DNA of 64,000 nt from NCBI GenBank assembly GCA_035388825.1, contig DAOOQQ010000013.1, positions 23,851 through 87,850 of the forward strand, read 5' to 3'. Within the stretch, counting starts at the first letter, position 1. Each line of letters starts with the position of its first letter. Below, one piece after another: positions 8,766-17,676 of this stretch. Both the position numbers and the translations under genes were made by a program. The notes beneath the pieces are model-generated. The model had not been told where the DNA came from. It did not search any database and saw only the letters and a list, made by a program, of their open reading frames with translations. Source of the stretch: MWAR01 sp035388825. GTDB lineage: Bacteria > Muiribacteriota > Ozemobacteria > Ozemobacterales > Ozemobacteraceae.

Positions 8766-9938
8766 TCAGCCGGCCGTCGGAAGGTCGATGAACCGCTTCC
8801 GCAACAGGGACTCCCAGTCGGGAAGCGAGACCAGATGCGAAACGATGCGGGATGCTGCGTGGCCGTCCCCATAGGGGCTTTCGACGGTCGAGCAGTCCAT
8901 CCCGAAAGCCCTGGACAACGCCGCGGCGATTGCGTCGCGCGCCGGCGGGCAGTCGATGACAGACGCGGCACGCTCGCGGCCCTGCTGCCGGTCGCCGACA
9001 TTGACCGCCGGTTTTTTCAGTGCCGGTGCTTCATACAGTCCGCTCGAGGAGTTGCCGACGACGGCATCGCAGTGCCGCATGGCGCTGAGATACAGGAGCT
9101 GGCCGAGCGACTCGTGAAGGCAGGCCGAGGGGTGGGTGGCGATGAAAGCATCCAGCCTCGTCCGCAACGGGGCGGCCCCGGGGTCGGCATTGGGTGCCGT
9201 GAAGATCAGGCCGGTGTCGGGGTTGAGCGCGCCGAGGGCGGCGAGCAGCTCGTCGAGCTGGTGTTCGCCGGGGGTGGCACCGAGGGTCACGGGATGGAAG
9301 GTGACGAGCAGATTGCGCTTCCGAAGCCGGAATCCGAGACGGCGCTCGAGCTCTTCCCGTGAAAGAGGCGGAGTCTCCCGGATCACGTCGATGCCGGTGC
9401 TGCCGGAGACGACGATGCGATGGGCTTCTTCGCCGAGCTGGAGGATGCGCCGGGCCGAGGCGGGCGTGGTCGCGAAATGCAGGTGGGACAGCTTCGTCAG
9501 GCTGTGGCGGATCGCGTCGTCGAAGGCGCCCTCCGTCACGTCGCCACCCGCGAGGTGGGCGATGGGGATACGCATCAGAAGCGCCGCGAGGGCGGCGGCC
9601 AGCATCTCATACCGGTCGCCGAGAAGGACGATCATCCCGGGCCCGAGGCGGGAAAAGGCCTCGGCGAAGCCGGAGACGCCCCGGCCGGCCGCCCGGGCCA
9701 GCTCGGCCCCCGAGTCACCGTTGAGGCCGAGGTCCACCCGCTCGTCGATGGCAAACCCGTCCCGGTCGATGGCGCGCCAGGTTTCCCCGTGAGCCGGGCT
9801 GAGATGGGTGCCCGTGATGGCAAGCTGCAGGCGCAGCGCGGGCTGATTGCGGATTTCCCGCATGACGGGGGCCAGAAGCCCATACTCGGCCCGGGATCCC
9901 GTGACAACACACACCGCACGCGGGTTGCCGACAGTCAT
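8766..9938 (-). CDS. neuC: UDP-N-acetyl sugar 2-epimerase, hydrolysing (NeuC/LegG type)
   Basis: A 390-residue GT-B-fold epimerase that releases UDP and inverts C2, supplying the mannosamine-type substrate for the synthase downstream. Family signatures are TGSRAEYGLL at the N-terminus, LLGDRYEMLAAA, HLAGGDVTEGAFDD near residue 123, and GNSSSGLYEAPALKKPAVNVGDRQQGR near residue 300. Its ATG overlaps the stop of the dehydratase by one base (TGATG), so the two are translationally coupled. In this context it is more likely LegG than NeuC; the two activities share these motifs. Confidence 0.9.
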   Translation of the reverse strand: MTVGNPRAVCVVTGSRAEYGLLAPVMREIRNQPALRLQLAITGTHLSPAHGETWRAIDRDGFAIDERVDLGLNGDSGAELARAAGRGVSGFAEAFSRLGPGMIVLLGDRYEMLAAALAALLMRIPIAHLAGGDVTEGAFDDAIRHSLTKLSHLHFATTPASARRILQLGEEAHRIVVSGSTGIDVIRETPPLSREELERRLGFRLRKRNLLVTFHPVTLGATPGEHQLDELLAALGALNPDTGLIFTAPNADPGAAPLRTRLDAFIATHPSACLHESLGQLLYLSAMRHCDAVVGNSSSGLYEAPALKKPAVNVGDRQQGRERAASVIDCPPARDAIAAALSRAFGMDCSTVESPYGDGHAASRIVSHLVSLPDWESLLRKRFIDLPTAG

Positions 9939-10948
9939 CAGATATTATACCTATCGATTTTATAAAGAGAAAGATTTTCGGGCCGGACGAACCAGTCCGC
10001 CGTCTCGGTCAGACCGCGTCGGAGGCCGTCGATACCGGCGTATTCCGGGGACCAGCCGAGAAGCGTGCGGGCCTTCGTGTTATCGGCCCGAAGACGTTCG
10101 ACTTCGCTTCCGGCGGGGCGGAGGCGCTGGGCATCCGTTTCGATCTCGATCGTTGCCCCCATGATGCCGGCGATCAGATGCGCCGTCTCGCCGATCGAAA
10201 TCTCCTCGTTCCGGCCGAGATTGATGATCTGGCCGAGGGTGCCGGGAGCTTGTGCCGCGGCGATGAAGCCCCGGACGGTATCCGAGACGTGGTTGAAGTC
10301 GCGGGTCGGCGTGACGGCGCCAAGTTTGATCCGCCGGTTCCCGGCCGCGATCTGGGTGATGATGGTCGGGATGACGGCACGCGCCGACTGCCTGGGGCCG
10401 TAGGTGTTGAACGGACGGACGATGACGACCGGGGTGGCGAAGGAGTGGAAGAACGACAGGGCGATCTGGTCGGCCCCGATCTTCGAGGCGGAGTAGGGCG
10501 ACTGCGGCTGAAGCGGGTGTTCTTCGGTGATCGGGACGAACCGTGCCGTTCCGTAGACTTCGCTGGTGGAGGTGTGGACAACCCGATTCACGCCCAGTTC
10601 GCGGGCGGCCTGGACCACGTTCAGCGTGCCTTTTACATTCGTATCGATATATGTGTCGGGGGAGTGATACGAGTAGGGAATCGCGATCAGGGCCGCCAGG
10701 TGAAACACCAGGTCGCAGCCGTCCATGGCCCGGCGCACGCCGTGGGGGTCGCGGATGTCTCCGGCGAACACTTCGAGCTCGCACCGGATTTCGGGCGGGC
10801 TTTGGTCCAGCCAGCCCCAGCTGCCGAACGAGTTGTAGAGGACGAAGGCGCGCACGCGGTGTCCCGCGCGGACCAGGGCTTCGGTCAGATGGGAGCCGAT
10901 GAAGCCGTCGGCGCCGGTGACGAGAATGCGCTTGCCGGTGTCAGGCAT
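9938..10948 (-). CDS. legB: UDP-GlcNAc 4,6-dehydratase, LegB-like (extended SDR)
   Basis: A 336-residue extended SDR with VTGADGFIGSHL at residues 10-21 and catalytic YSASK near residue 155. The block FVLYNSFGSWGWLD near residue 36 is the feature that points to the LegB group (legionaminic acid pathway, first step) rather than to PseB or GDP-mannose dehydratase. It lies 26 nt downstream of a glycosyltransferase gene and is coupled to the C2-epimerase. The last dozen codons (9940-9980) are unusually AT-rich. Aminotransferase LegC, acetyltransferase LegH and CMP-transferase LegF are not in the window. Confidence 0.85.
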   Translation of the reverse strand: MPDTGKRILVTGADGFIGSHLTEALVRAGHRVRAFVLYNSFGSWGWLDQSPPEIRCELEVFAGDIRDPHGVRRAMDGCDLVFHLAALIAIPYSYHSPDTYIDTNVKGTLNVVQAARELGVNRVVHTSTSEVYGTARFVPITEEHPLQPQSPYSASKIGADQIALSFFHSFATPVVIVRPFNTYGPRQSARAVIPTIITQIAAGNRRIKLGAVTPTRDFNHVSDTVRGFIAAAQAPGTLGQIINLGRNEEISIGETAHLIAGIMGATIEIETDAQRLRPAGSEVERLRADNTKARTLLGWSPEYAGIDGLRRGLTETADWFVRPENLSLYKIDRYNI

Positions 10949-10974
10949 GGTGAGTCGCTCCTTGCGGGATCATC

Positions 10975-12189
10975 CTAGCCCGTTCCCCGCCGCGCCGCAA
11001 GGCCGGACGGAGGATAATCCGCCCCGCTTCTTGCGAGCAGCCGGAGATACAGCGACTGCAGGCGGATCCTTTCGTCCTCGATCCGGAACCGGGTTTCGAC
11101 CGTCCGTTTCCCGGCGGTTGCCATGGCCCGGGCCCGGTTGGGGTGCCCGAGCAGCGTGCGGAGGTGGGTGGCCAGCTCCCCGGGGGTGTTCGACCGGAGA
11201 AGCAGGCCGTTTTCCCCGTCGGCGATCACGTCGGGGACCCCGCCGACCGCGGAGGCGATCGTCGGAATGCCGCCCGCAAGGGCCTCGAGAACCGCATGGG
11301 GCAACCCCTCCGCCTCGGACGTGAAGACGAACAGATCGAGTCGTGCCAGGAGAGCCGGCACGTCGTGGCACCACCCGGGAAATTCGACGCGATCGGCAAT
11401 TCCGAGAGAGTGGGCGAGTGCGACGAGCCGATCGCGCTCCGGGCCGTCTCCCGCGACGACGAGGCGCAGTCGCGGATACCCGGCCGCCAGCTCCCGGAAG
11501 GCCTGGATGACGACCTCGGGCTTCTTTTCGGGGGACAACCTGCCAAGCGTCCCGATCACGGTTTCCCGACCGCCTCCGCCGCAAAGTGAGATATTTGTAT
11601 TGATATATATACCTGACGGTATCAGGGAAACGGCCGATGCCGCAATGTCGAACTCGTCCACGGCCTGCCGGCGCATTCGTTCCGTCAGGACGATGAAGTG
11701 ATCGATCCGGCGTCTGCACAGCCGGAACACGAGACGGTTCAGAGGCGCTTTCCACGAGGCATCGAGCCAGTATCGGGGATCGCTCTCCCAGGAGGAAATA
11801 TGGACCGGTATACCAAACAGACGGCGCATCAATACGCCGGCGGCATCGCAGGGGAGGAAAAGGGTGTGCAGCAGAGTGGGTTGCACCTGCGCAAGGAGTC
11901 TGGCGAGGCTCCGGAGACCTGCGCTCATCCAGTGACGGACGGGATACAGCCCCTCCGCCGGGATGGCGCGAATTCGCCCGAACGATTCGAAATGGCAGCG
12001 GATGGCATCCGCTTCGGCTGGATTGCCCGGGGCAAAGATCAGCGTGGTATCGAATCTCTCCGGATCGATGATCCGGGCCCAGTTCGTCAGATGCTTCCAC
12101 GTGCCCCCAATGCCGAAGTGAAGTGGACCGCAGAGCCACGCGATGCGGTGTCTGGGGTCCGTCTGGCCAATGTGAAAAGAGGCTGTCAT
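10975..12189 (-). CDS. Family 4 (group 1) glycosyltransferase, paralogue of the 4893-6050 gene
   Basis: A 404-residue GT-B transferase. RIAWLCGPLHFGIGGTWKH, HISSWESDPRYW and RIDHFIVLTERM match the gene at 4893-6050 almost block for block. The C-terminal E-x7-E motif reads SEAEGLPHAVLEAL, with GTLGRLSPEKKPEV and VVAGDGPERDRL ahead of it. The start at 12189 is chosen because GGAAGAA lies upstream and the paralogue begins at the same point; the frame stays open for 58 more codons but with poor coding character. It is the first gene of the minus-strand nonulosonate operon, with a probable promoter in the 149-nt divergent gap to the gene at 12339. Confidence 0.9.
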   Translation of the reverse strand: MTASFHIGQTDPRHRIAWLCGPLHFGIGGTWKHLTNWARIIDPERFDTTLIFAPGNPAEADAIRCHFESFGRIRAIPAEGLYPVRHWMSAGLRSLARLLAQVQPTLLHTLFLPCDAAGVLMRRLFGIPVHISSWESDPRYWLDASWKAPLNRLVFRLCRRRIDHFIVLTERMRRQAVDEFDIAASAVSLIPSGIYINTNISLCGGGGRETVIGTLGRLSPEKKPEVVIQAFRELAAGYPRLRLVVAGDGPERDRLVALAHSLGIADRVEFPGWCHDVPALLARLDLFVFTSEAEGLPHAVLEALAGGIPTIASAVGGVPDVIADGENGLLLRSNTPGELATHLRTLLGHPNRARAMATAGKRTVETRFRIEDERIRLQSLYLRLLARSGADYPPSGLAARRGTG

Positions 12190-12338
12190 GGCGATTCTTC
12201 CGCATGCTATCCCGGAACCGGTCCGCGTGCAAACTGCCCTGTGGGCAAGCCCGAGCTTGAAGCTGTCCCGGCATTTGCGCGGGGGCAGGGCTTGAAGTAT
12301 GGTAGGGAAGTATCGTTCGATGGCGAAAGGGAGAGGGC

Positions 12339-13367
12339 ATGAAACGGTTCGCTCTTGCTGCATGGATGAGTCTGTTCCTGGCCGGTGCCGCCCTGGCGGG
12401 GCCGAGGGTCGTGTTCACCGGGGAGATTTCCGCGAATCCCGATCTGTACAGCCTCGACCTGGCAACGGTGCCGGCTGAACCGCGCCATCCGGGCGCCGCC
12501 GGCACACTTCCCGCCTCGTACGGGGCGGACAAGGTCGTCAGGCTGACGAACGCCTCCACGGCGGAAATGCAGCCATCCGTGGCGGCCGACGGCAAAACGA
12601 TCGCGTTCGTTTCCGACGCCGACGGCGCCCCATCACTGTATCTGATGGATGCGGCCGCTCCGCAGGCTCCCTGGCAGCGGGTGAGCCCCGGGATGGGGGC
12701 GTATGCCCACCCGGCGTTTTCCCCAGACGGTGGGCAGATTGCCGTCAGCTATGCGCCGGATCCCGAAGCCCCGCTGACCGGCACCTGCATTGCCCTCGTC
12801 GATCCGAAGGCGAAGACCCAGGCCGTTCTGATCCGGGGTTCTGATGTGCGGCCCGGCTATGATGCTGCCGACGGGCCGGTTCTGGTTCTGGACCGGCCGC
12901 ACTGGGTCGATGCGGGGAGCCTTCTGTTCGTCGCCCTCGAATACGCCGATGCCGAGAGCGGTCGTCTGCTCAGTGCGACGATGTACCGGTTCGCCATTGC
13001 CGGCAAAACCTTGACGCGCCTTGCCGGTGGGGAATCGTACTTTGACGAGCAGGGTGCGCCGCGCGGTTTCAAGGCTTCGGTGCCTTGGTGCCGGCCTGAC
13101 GGCGGGCTCGTGACGTTTGCGGCGATCCAGGGCCATTTCGATCGGACGGCCATGGCCATGAAGCCGGATGCGACGGAAAAACGGGTTCTCCCCATCCGCG
13201 ACCCCGAGTTCTGGGGACCGGCGATTCCCGTCGAGGGCGAGTATCTGTATGGATTCCGCGGCGATGACGGCCGTCTGGGACTTGCTCTGACCACCAAGGC
13301 AGGGAAAGGGCCGCGGCGCGTGATCGGCTTCGGCGGCGCCGCTCTCGACCCGATCGTGGTCCCCTGA
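12339..13367 (+). CDS. Exported beta-propeller (TolB/PD40-like) protein of unknown function
   Basis: 342 residues with a clear Sec signal peptide (MKRF, hydrophobic core, cleavage after GAALA near residue 20). The mature part has PD40/TolB-type repeats: QPSVAADGKTIAFVSDADG and AHPAFSPDGGQIAVSYA are two successive blades in which a serine/alanine-aspartate-glycine turn precedes a strand. No enzyme motif is visible. It is probably periplasmic or secreted. GAGAGG 5-10 nt before the ATG supports the start. It is divergent from the glycosyltransferase operon and is followed by an intergenic hairpin region rather than by a partner gene. Confidence 0.75.
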   Translation: MKRFALAAWMSLFLAGAALAGPRVVFTGEISANPDLYSLDLATVPAEPRHPGAAGTLPASYGADKVVRLTNASTAEMQPSVAADGKTIAFVSDADGAPSLYLMDAAAPQAPWQRVSPGMGAYAHPAFSPDGGQIAVSYAPDPEAPLTGTCIALVDPKAKTQAVLIRGSDVRPGYDAADGPVLVLDRPHWVDAGSLLFVALEYADAESGRLLSATMYRFAIAGKTLTRLAGGESYFDEQGAPRGFKASVPWCRPDGGLVTFAAIQGHFDRTAMAMKPDATEKRVLPIRDPEFWGPAIPVEGEYLYGFRGDDGRLGLALTTKAGKGPRRVIGFGGAALDPIVVP

Positions 13368-13392
13368 CCGAAAGCGGACGTGCCCGCGATTT

Positions 13393-13439
13393 CGAGATGA
13401 CGATCCGCAGATGGCACGGATCGGGTCGTCGGCATCTCG
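13393..13439 (+). repeat. Nested intergenic inverted repeat
   Basis: Two nested 7-bp stems: an outer CGAGATG (13393-13399) with CATCTCG (13433-13439) and an inner CGATCCG (13401-13407) with CGGATCG (13417-13423). No T-run follows, so it is not a standard intrinsic terminator. It lies between the beta-propeller gene and the NFACT gene and could be a terminator variant or a structured leader. An AT island (ATTGATATATAT, 13474-13485) follows about 35 nt downstream. Confidence 0.5.
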
Positions 13440-13551
13440 ACGTGGACGCCCGTGTGTTCCGAAAAAAATATGAATTGATATATATCATGCCGGTCTCGAA
13501 GCGTGCGTTCGTGCGCGTCGGGGAGTGTGTCGCCGGGACAGGGATGAAACG

Positions 13552-15273
13552 ATGGATTTCGCAGCGCTGAGACGGCATGTGGCCGAGACGGCGGCGGCCT
13601 GGAAAGAGCGGCCGCCGATCGTCGCGCGTGCCGTCGATCTGGCTCCATCGGGATTCGGTCTGGTGCTGAAAGCCCCGGCGGGGTGGGAATGTTTACAGAT
13701 CCATCTGAACCCCGATCAACAGGGATTCAGGATCTCGCCGGCCTGGGACGAAGCGCCGGGTGAATCGGCGCTCACCCGGGCCATGGCCCGGCACCTGAAG
13801 GATGCCCGCATCGAGCGGATCGAGCTGTTCGAAGCCTCGCCTGAAAGCGCCAACGATCGCATCGTCCGCTGGCGGTTTCTGGTTCGTGACCCGTTTTTCG
13901 GGACGGTGAAACGGTTTTCCCTCATCGGGGAGTTCACCGGGCGCATTGCCAACCTGCTGCTGTGCGACGCGGACGGTGCCGTCATCGAACAGGCCCGTGC
14001 CACGGGGAACAACCGGCCGCGCGAGGCGTATCGGCCTCCCGCGACTTCGCCCGCCGACCAGGTGAATCCGTCGACGGCCTCGAACGAACTTCTCGGGGAA
14101 ATCCTCTCGGCACCGCAACAGACATGGCCCGACCGCCTTCGGTGCTTTTCCCCGCTTGCAGCCAAAGAGCTGGCGTTCCGGCGGAATGCCTCTCCGGATC
14201 GGAACCCTGTCAGCCTTCTGCTCGATCTGGCCGTGGAAGCTTCCGCGGTCGACGGCCCGGTGCGGGTGTATCTGCAGGCGCGCCGGATGCCCGTTGTCAG
14301 TGCGTTCGAAGCCCGGCACCTCGAAGCGCTCGGGGCGGAGGTGCGCGACACTGCAACGGTCAATGCCGCATTGGAGCTGGTCGAGCGGGAGTTGTTGCAG
14401 CCCAGGCGGCTCGAGGCCCTGCGGGAACAGGCGGTTGCGGCGTTCGAGCGCGACCTGCGGACGAAAGAGCGGCTGCTCGAAACGCAGAGAGCGCTTCAGG
14501 CGGAGTATGCCGATGCCGAAAGCTGGCGCCGATCGGGCGATCTGTTGCTGACCTATGGCGGCGACATTCTCCCGCGGGCTTCGGAAGCGCATCTGACAGA
14601 TTGGGAAACGGGGCAGGAGGTGACGATTCCGCTTGATCCGTCCCGGACCCCGGCGCAGAACGCACAGAAATGTTTTCATCGCTATAAAAAGGCACTCCGG
14701 GGCCGGGAGGAAACCGCCCGACGCATCAGGGAGCTCGGAGCCGATATCGCCTGGATCCGTGAGCAGATCTGGCTGTGCGGCCAGGCCGAGACGGCCGCCG
14801 ACCTCGTCGCGCTGCCCACGGCCCGACCCCGGAAAGGCCGGCATGCACGCGCCGGCGGCCGGGGCGAGTCGGACCGGGCCCGGGCTGCGGCGAAGCTGAT
14901 CCGCCCGCTGATCGAGATCGACGGGTGCCGCTTCTATGTCGGCCGGAACGGCCGGCAGAACGATCTGATCACCTTCCAGATCGGTCGTCGCGGCGACATC
15001 TGGTTCCACGCGAACGACGTTCCGGGAAGCCATGTCGTGGCTCGGCGGCCGGGCGGAACGCCCGATTCCGAGGACCTGGTGCGGGGTGCGGCGCTCGCGG
15101 CCTGGTTCAGCTTCGCCCGCGGCAGTTCGAAAGTACCGGTCGATTACGCCGACATCGCATTTGTGAAGCGCATTCCCGGGGGCGGTGCGGGCCGCGTGAA
15201 CTACACGAACCAGAAAACCCTGTTCGTCGATCCGGCTTCCGCCCGGCAACTCCTCGAACCCCCCGAAGCCTGA
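13552..15273 (+). CDS. rqcH: NFACT family protein, Rqc2/RqcH homologue (ribosome-associated quality control)
   Basis: 573 residues in the family layout: NFACT-N domain (1-200), helix-hairpin-helix region, a long coiled-coil middle (about 285-430), and NFACT-R at the C-terminus (about 455-565). The C-terminal block is diagnostic: FYVGRNGRQNDLITFQIG, DIWFHANDVPGSHVV, VPVDYADIAFVKRIPGG. In NFACT-N the Asp-Arg pair needed for alanine tailing in RqcH is present (NDRIV near residue 103). Known homologues bind stalled 50S subunits with peptidyl-tRNA and add C-terminal alanine tails. The ATG at 13552 has AGGGATG-type spacing; an in-frame ATG at 13525 is less likely. Monocistronic here. Confidence 0.93.
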   Translation: MDFAALRRHVAETAAAWKERPPIVARAVDLAPSGFGLVLKAPAGWECLQIHLNPDQQGFRISPAWDEAPGESALTRAMARHLKDARIERIELFEASPESANDRIVRWRFLVRDPFFGTVKRFSLIGEFTGRIANLLLCDADGAVIEQARATGNNRPREAYRPPATSPADQVNPSTASNELLGEILSAPQQTWPDRLRCFSPLAAKELAFRRNASPDRNPVSLLLDLAVEASAVDGPVRVYLQARRMPVVSAFEARHLEALGAEVRDTATVNAALELVERELLQPRRLEALREQAVAAFERDLRTKERLLETQRALQAEYADAESWRRSGDLLLTYGGDILPRASEAHLTDWETGQEVTIPLDPSRTPAQNAQKCFHRYKKALRGREETARRIRELGADIAWIREQIWLCGQAETAADLVALPTARPRKGRHARAGGRGESDRARAAAKLIRPLIEIDGCRFYVGRNGRQNDLITFQIGRRGDIWFHANDVPGSHVVARRPGGTPDSEDLVRGAALAAWFSFARGSSKVPVDYADIAFVKRIPGGGAGRVNYTNQKTLFVDPASARQLLEPPEA

Positions 15274-15301
15274 CCGGTTGCCCGGCCTCCTCTGCTGCGG
15301 A

Positions 15302-16480
15302 TCAGAGTTTCACGAGGATGGCGGTGAGGTCATCCGCGAAGGGAGCGTCGCCGCCGAAGGCGGTGACTTGCTGGAAGAGCCGCTGGAGAAGAAGATCGGG
15401 AGCCTCTGCGTGCCCTTCGCGAAGGGTGGCTTCGAGGCCTTCGACGCCGAAAAAGGCGCCGTCGGCGTTCCTGCGGTCGGTGAATCCGTCCGAGTAGAGC
15501 AGCACGAGATCGCCGGGGCCGACCGGCTGCACGATCTGGCTGTACGGCCGGAGCTGCGGGAACCCCAGCGGCGGGCTCGAGCCTTTCAGTTGGGTGATGG
15601 TGCCGGTCCTGGCCGAATAGAGGAGGGTCGGCGTGTGACCCGCTTCGACCCAGGTCATCGTGCCGGCGGCCAGGTCGAAACGTGTGTAGATAAGGGTCGC
15701 GAAGCTGCCCAGCTCGAGCAGGTCGCCGCCGAGATCCTCCTGCACCCGTCGCAGGATGCGTTCCGGTTCGGGGAGACGGCAGAGTCCGGTGGTGCAGGCC
15801 TCCACGGCGAGACGACCGATGGCCCGGGCGAAAGCGTTTTTCGTGCCGGCGCCGATCATGGCCGAATGCAGCCCCTTGCCCATCACGTCCCCGACGAGAA
15901 GATCGAAACAGTCCGGCCGGTAGGCGACGAAGTCGATGAAGTCGCCGTCCACCACCTGCGATGGCAGGCTCATGCTGGCAATCCGGGCGCCTCCCGACTC
16001 GGCGGGGATCTTGCCGAGCAGCAACGTCTTCTGGATCTCGCCTGCGATGCGGATTTCCTGTTCCCGGGCGGCCTTCTCGGTCTGGATCAGCTCATACTGG
16101 TGCAGCCCGTTCTCGAGGGCGGAGTGCAGCAGCTCGGGCGGGCAGGGCTTCGTCAGGAACCGGTAGATGTTGCCTTCGTTGACGGCCTGCATGGCGACCT
16201 TGAAGTCGAGCTCGCCGGTCAGCATGATGCGCGTCGTTTCCGGTGAAATCTCCTTCACCTTCGCCAGGAACGCCGCTCCGTCCATGCGCGGCATCCGGAA
16301 ATCCGAGACGACGACGGGAAAGGGCTCTCCGTCCATGATGACGCGAAGGCCCGCTTCCCCGTCCGGCGCCGTCGTGACGCTCCACGAGCGGCTCAGGATG
16401 CGGCTGTACGAGGAAAGGATGTTCGGTTCGTCATCCACGAGCAGGATCCGGGGCTTCTGGCCGTCGGCGGATTGGTTCAT
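15302..16480 (-). CDS. Response regulator with PP2C/SpoIIE-type phosphatase output
   Basis: 392 residues. The receiver domain (about 10-125) has LLVDDEPN, the phospho-acceptor Asp in VVVSDFRMPRMDG, and the Lys in FLTKPCPP. After a short coiled linker an RsbU/SpoIIE-type PP2C domain begins (about 165): DGDFIDFV and LVGDVMGKGLHSAM carry metal-binding Asp residues and LLYSDGFTDRRN the distal ones. Such proteins dephosphorylate anti-sigma-factor antagonists. It is the last gene of a three-gene operon, coupled by ATGA to the HDOD gene; the ATG at 16480 is set by that overlap and an AGGTG site. No partner STAS or anti-sigma gene is visible nearby. Confidence 0.9.
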   Translation of the reverse strand: MNQSADGQKPRILLVDDEPNILSSYSRILSRSWSVTTAPDGEAGLRVIMDGEPFPVVVSDFRMPRMDGAAFLAKVKEISPETTRIMLTGELDFKVAMQAVNEGNIYRFLTKPCPPELLHSALENGLHQYELIQTEKAAREQEIRIAGEIQKTLLLGKIPAESGGARIASMSLPSQVVDGDFIDFVAYRPDCFDLLVGDVMGKGLHSAMIGAGTKNAFARAIGRLAVEACTTGLCRLPEPERILRRVQEDLGGDLLELGSFATLIYTRFDLAAGTMTWVEAGHTPTLLYSARTGTITQLKGSSPPLGFPQLRPYSQIVQPVGPGDLVLLYSDGFTDRRNADGAFFGVEGLEATLREGHAEAPDLLLQRLFQQVTAFGGDAPFADDLTAILVKL

Positions 16481-17676
16481 CGGCGCACCTCGTGTAACGC
16501 ATGGCGGCAGGCTTCGAGCCAGGCCGGAATGCGGGATGTCAGACCGATCGCGTCGGTTGCGGCCCGGTCGAGCACCGGGGCGTCGGGGCATTCGAGGAAC
16601 GCATTCGCGACGTGGACGGCGATGAGCGGGGCGAATGCCGCCTGCACCTGGCGGGCCGGGCGATGGTGGCCGGCGACGGCCTCCACGACCGTATCCGGCA
16701 GGCCCCACAGAGCGAGCAGATAGCCCCCGATCTCGGCGTGCGAAACCGAGAACTCGTCATACTCGGCGTCGGGAAACGAACGCCCGGCCTCCAGCCGGCG
16801 CAGCACCGGGCGCAGATACGCGGGAACGTCGAGCATCAGCAGTTTGCCGATGTCGTGCATCATGCCGCCGAGCATCGCTTCCTCCGCCATGCGGCCGCCT
16901 CCCCCCTCGGCCCGGACGATCGCGCGTGCGAGAAGGGCCGTCTGCGAACTGTGGGCCCAGATTTCGTCGAGAGAAAGGCCGGGAACGGGCGAATCGGGGG
17001 CGGTAAAAAACAGCTTAACATATAAAACCAATGACTTTATGACGTTCGTCCCCAGGAGCTGTGTTGCCTCGGTCGGATTCGTCACCCGGCGTGGGAGACC
17101 GAAAAAGGCCGAGTTGACGAGCTGGAGCACGCGGCCGGTCATCGAGATGTCTTTCGCGATGATCGTGCCGATCTGGTCGATCGAGGCGTGCTCGGATTCG
17201 AGGGCCCGGACCAGCTCGGTGTAGAGGGGCGGCAGGCTCGGCAGGTGCGGAATGCCGCCGATCACCTTCAACAGCTCCGGCCGCTTGAGAAGACGCCGGA
17301 GGCTGACGGCCCGGTTGATGGCCTCGACGAGCTGGGCGGCCTGGCAGGGTTTGGCGAGGAACTGGTGGGCGGCCTGGGTCGACTGGAGCAGCAGCTCCGA
17401 CTCGTTGTCCGCTTCGGCAGAGAGGACGAGACGGGCGACCTCGGGATGGTGGTTGCGGGTATAGACCAGCAGATGCCCGCCATACACGGGCGGCAGGTTG
17501 AGATCGGCCACGAGAGCGTCGAAGGGCTGGCTCGCCAGCAGGGCCGTGGCCTCGGCCGGCGTTTCCACAAACAGGGTCTCCCAGTCGAGGCGCATGCTCC
17601 GGATCAGCCGCCGGAGGCCATCCAGCACGTTCCGGTCGCGGTCGACGAACAGAATCACGGGGCGGGTTGCGGTCAT
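16477..17676 (-). CDS. Receiver-HDOD domain signalling protein
   Basis: 399 residues. A divergent receiver domain (about 6-122) has FVDRDRNVL, a candidate phospho-Asp in ALVADLNLP and the Lys in FLAKPCQ. The HDOD domain (about 140-340) contains IAKDISMTGRVLQLVNSAFF, typical of the family, and MMHDIGKLLML, which keeps a His-Asp pair. HDOD proteins act as protein-interaction modules in c-di-GMP and motility pathways; catalysis is usually absent. ATGA overlaps couple it to the kinase upstream and the phosphatase downstream. Residues around AT island 17015-17040 encode KLFF and VIKSLVLYV. Confidence 0.88.
   Translation of the reverse strand: MTATRPVILFVDRDRNVLDGLRRLIRSMRLDWETLFVETPAEATALLASQPFDALVADLNLPPVYGGHLLVYTRNHHPEVARLVLSAEADNESELLLQSTQAAHQFLAKPCQAAQLVEAINRAVSLRRLLKRPELLKVIGGIPHLPSLPPLYTELVRALESEHASIDQIGTIIAKDISMTGRVLQLVNSAFFGLPRRVTNPTEATQLLGTNVIKSLVLYVKLFFTAPDSPVPGLSLDEIWAHSSQTALLARAIVRAEGGGGRMAEEAMLGGMMHDIGKLLMLDVPAYLRPVLRRLEAGRSFPDAEYDEFSVSHAEIGGYLLALWGLPDTVVEAVAGHHRPARQVQAAFAPLIAVHVANAFLECPDAPVLDRAATDAIGLTSRIPAWLEACRHALHEVRR

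Noticed and set aside
10975..12363. N-terminal extension of the second family 4 glycosyltransferase to 12363
   Set aside because: The extra 58 codons lack coding character and overlap the start of the divergent gene; the paralogue starts at the shorter point.
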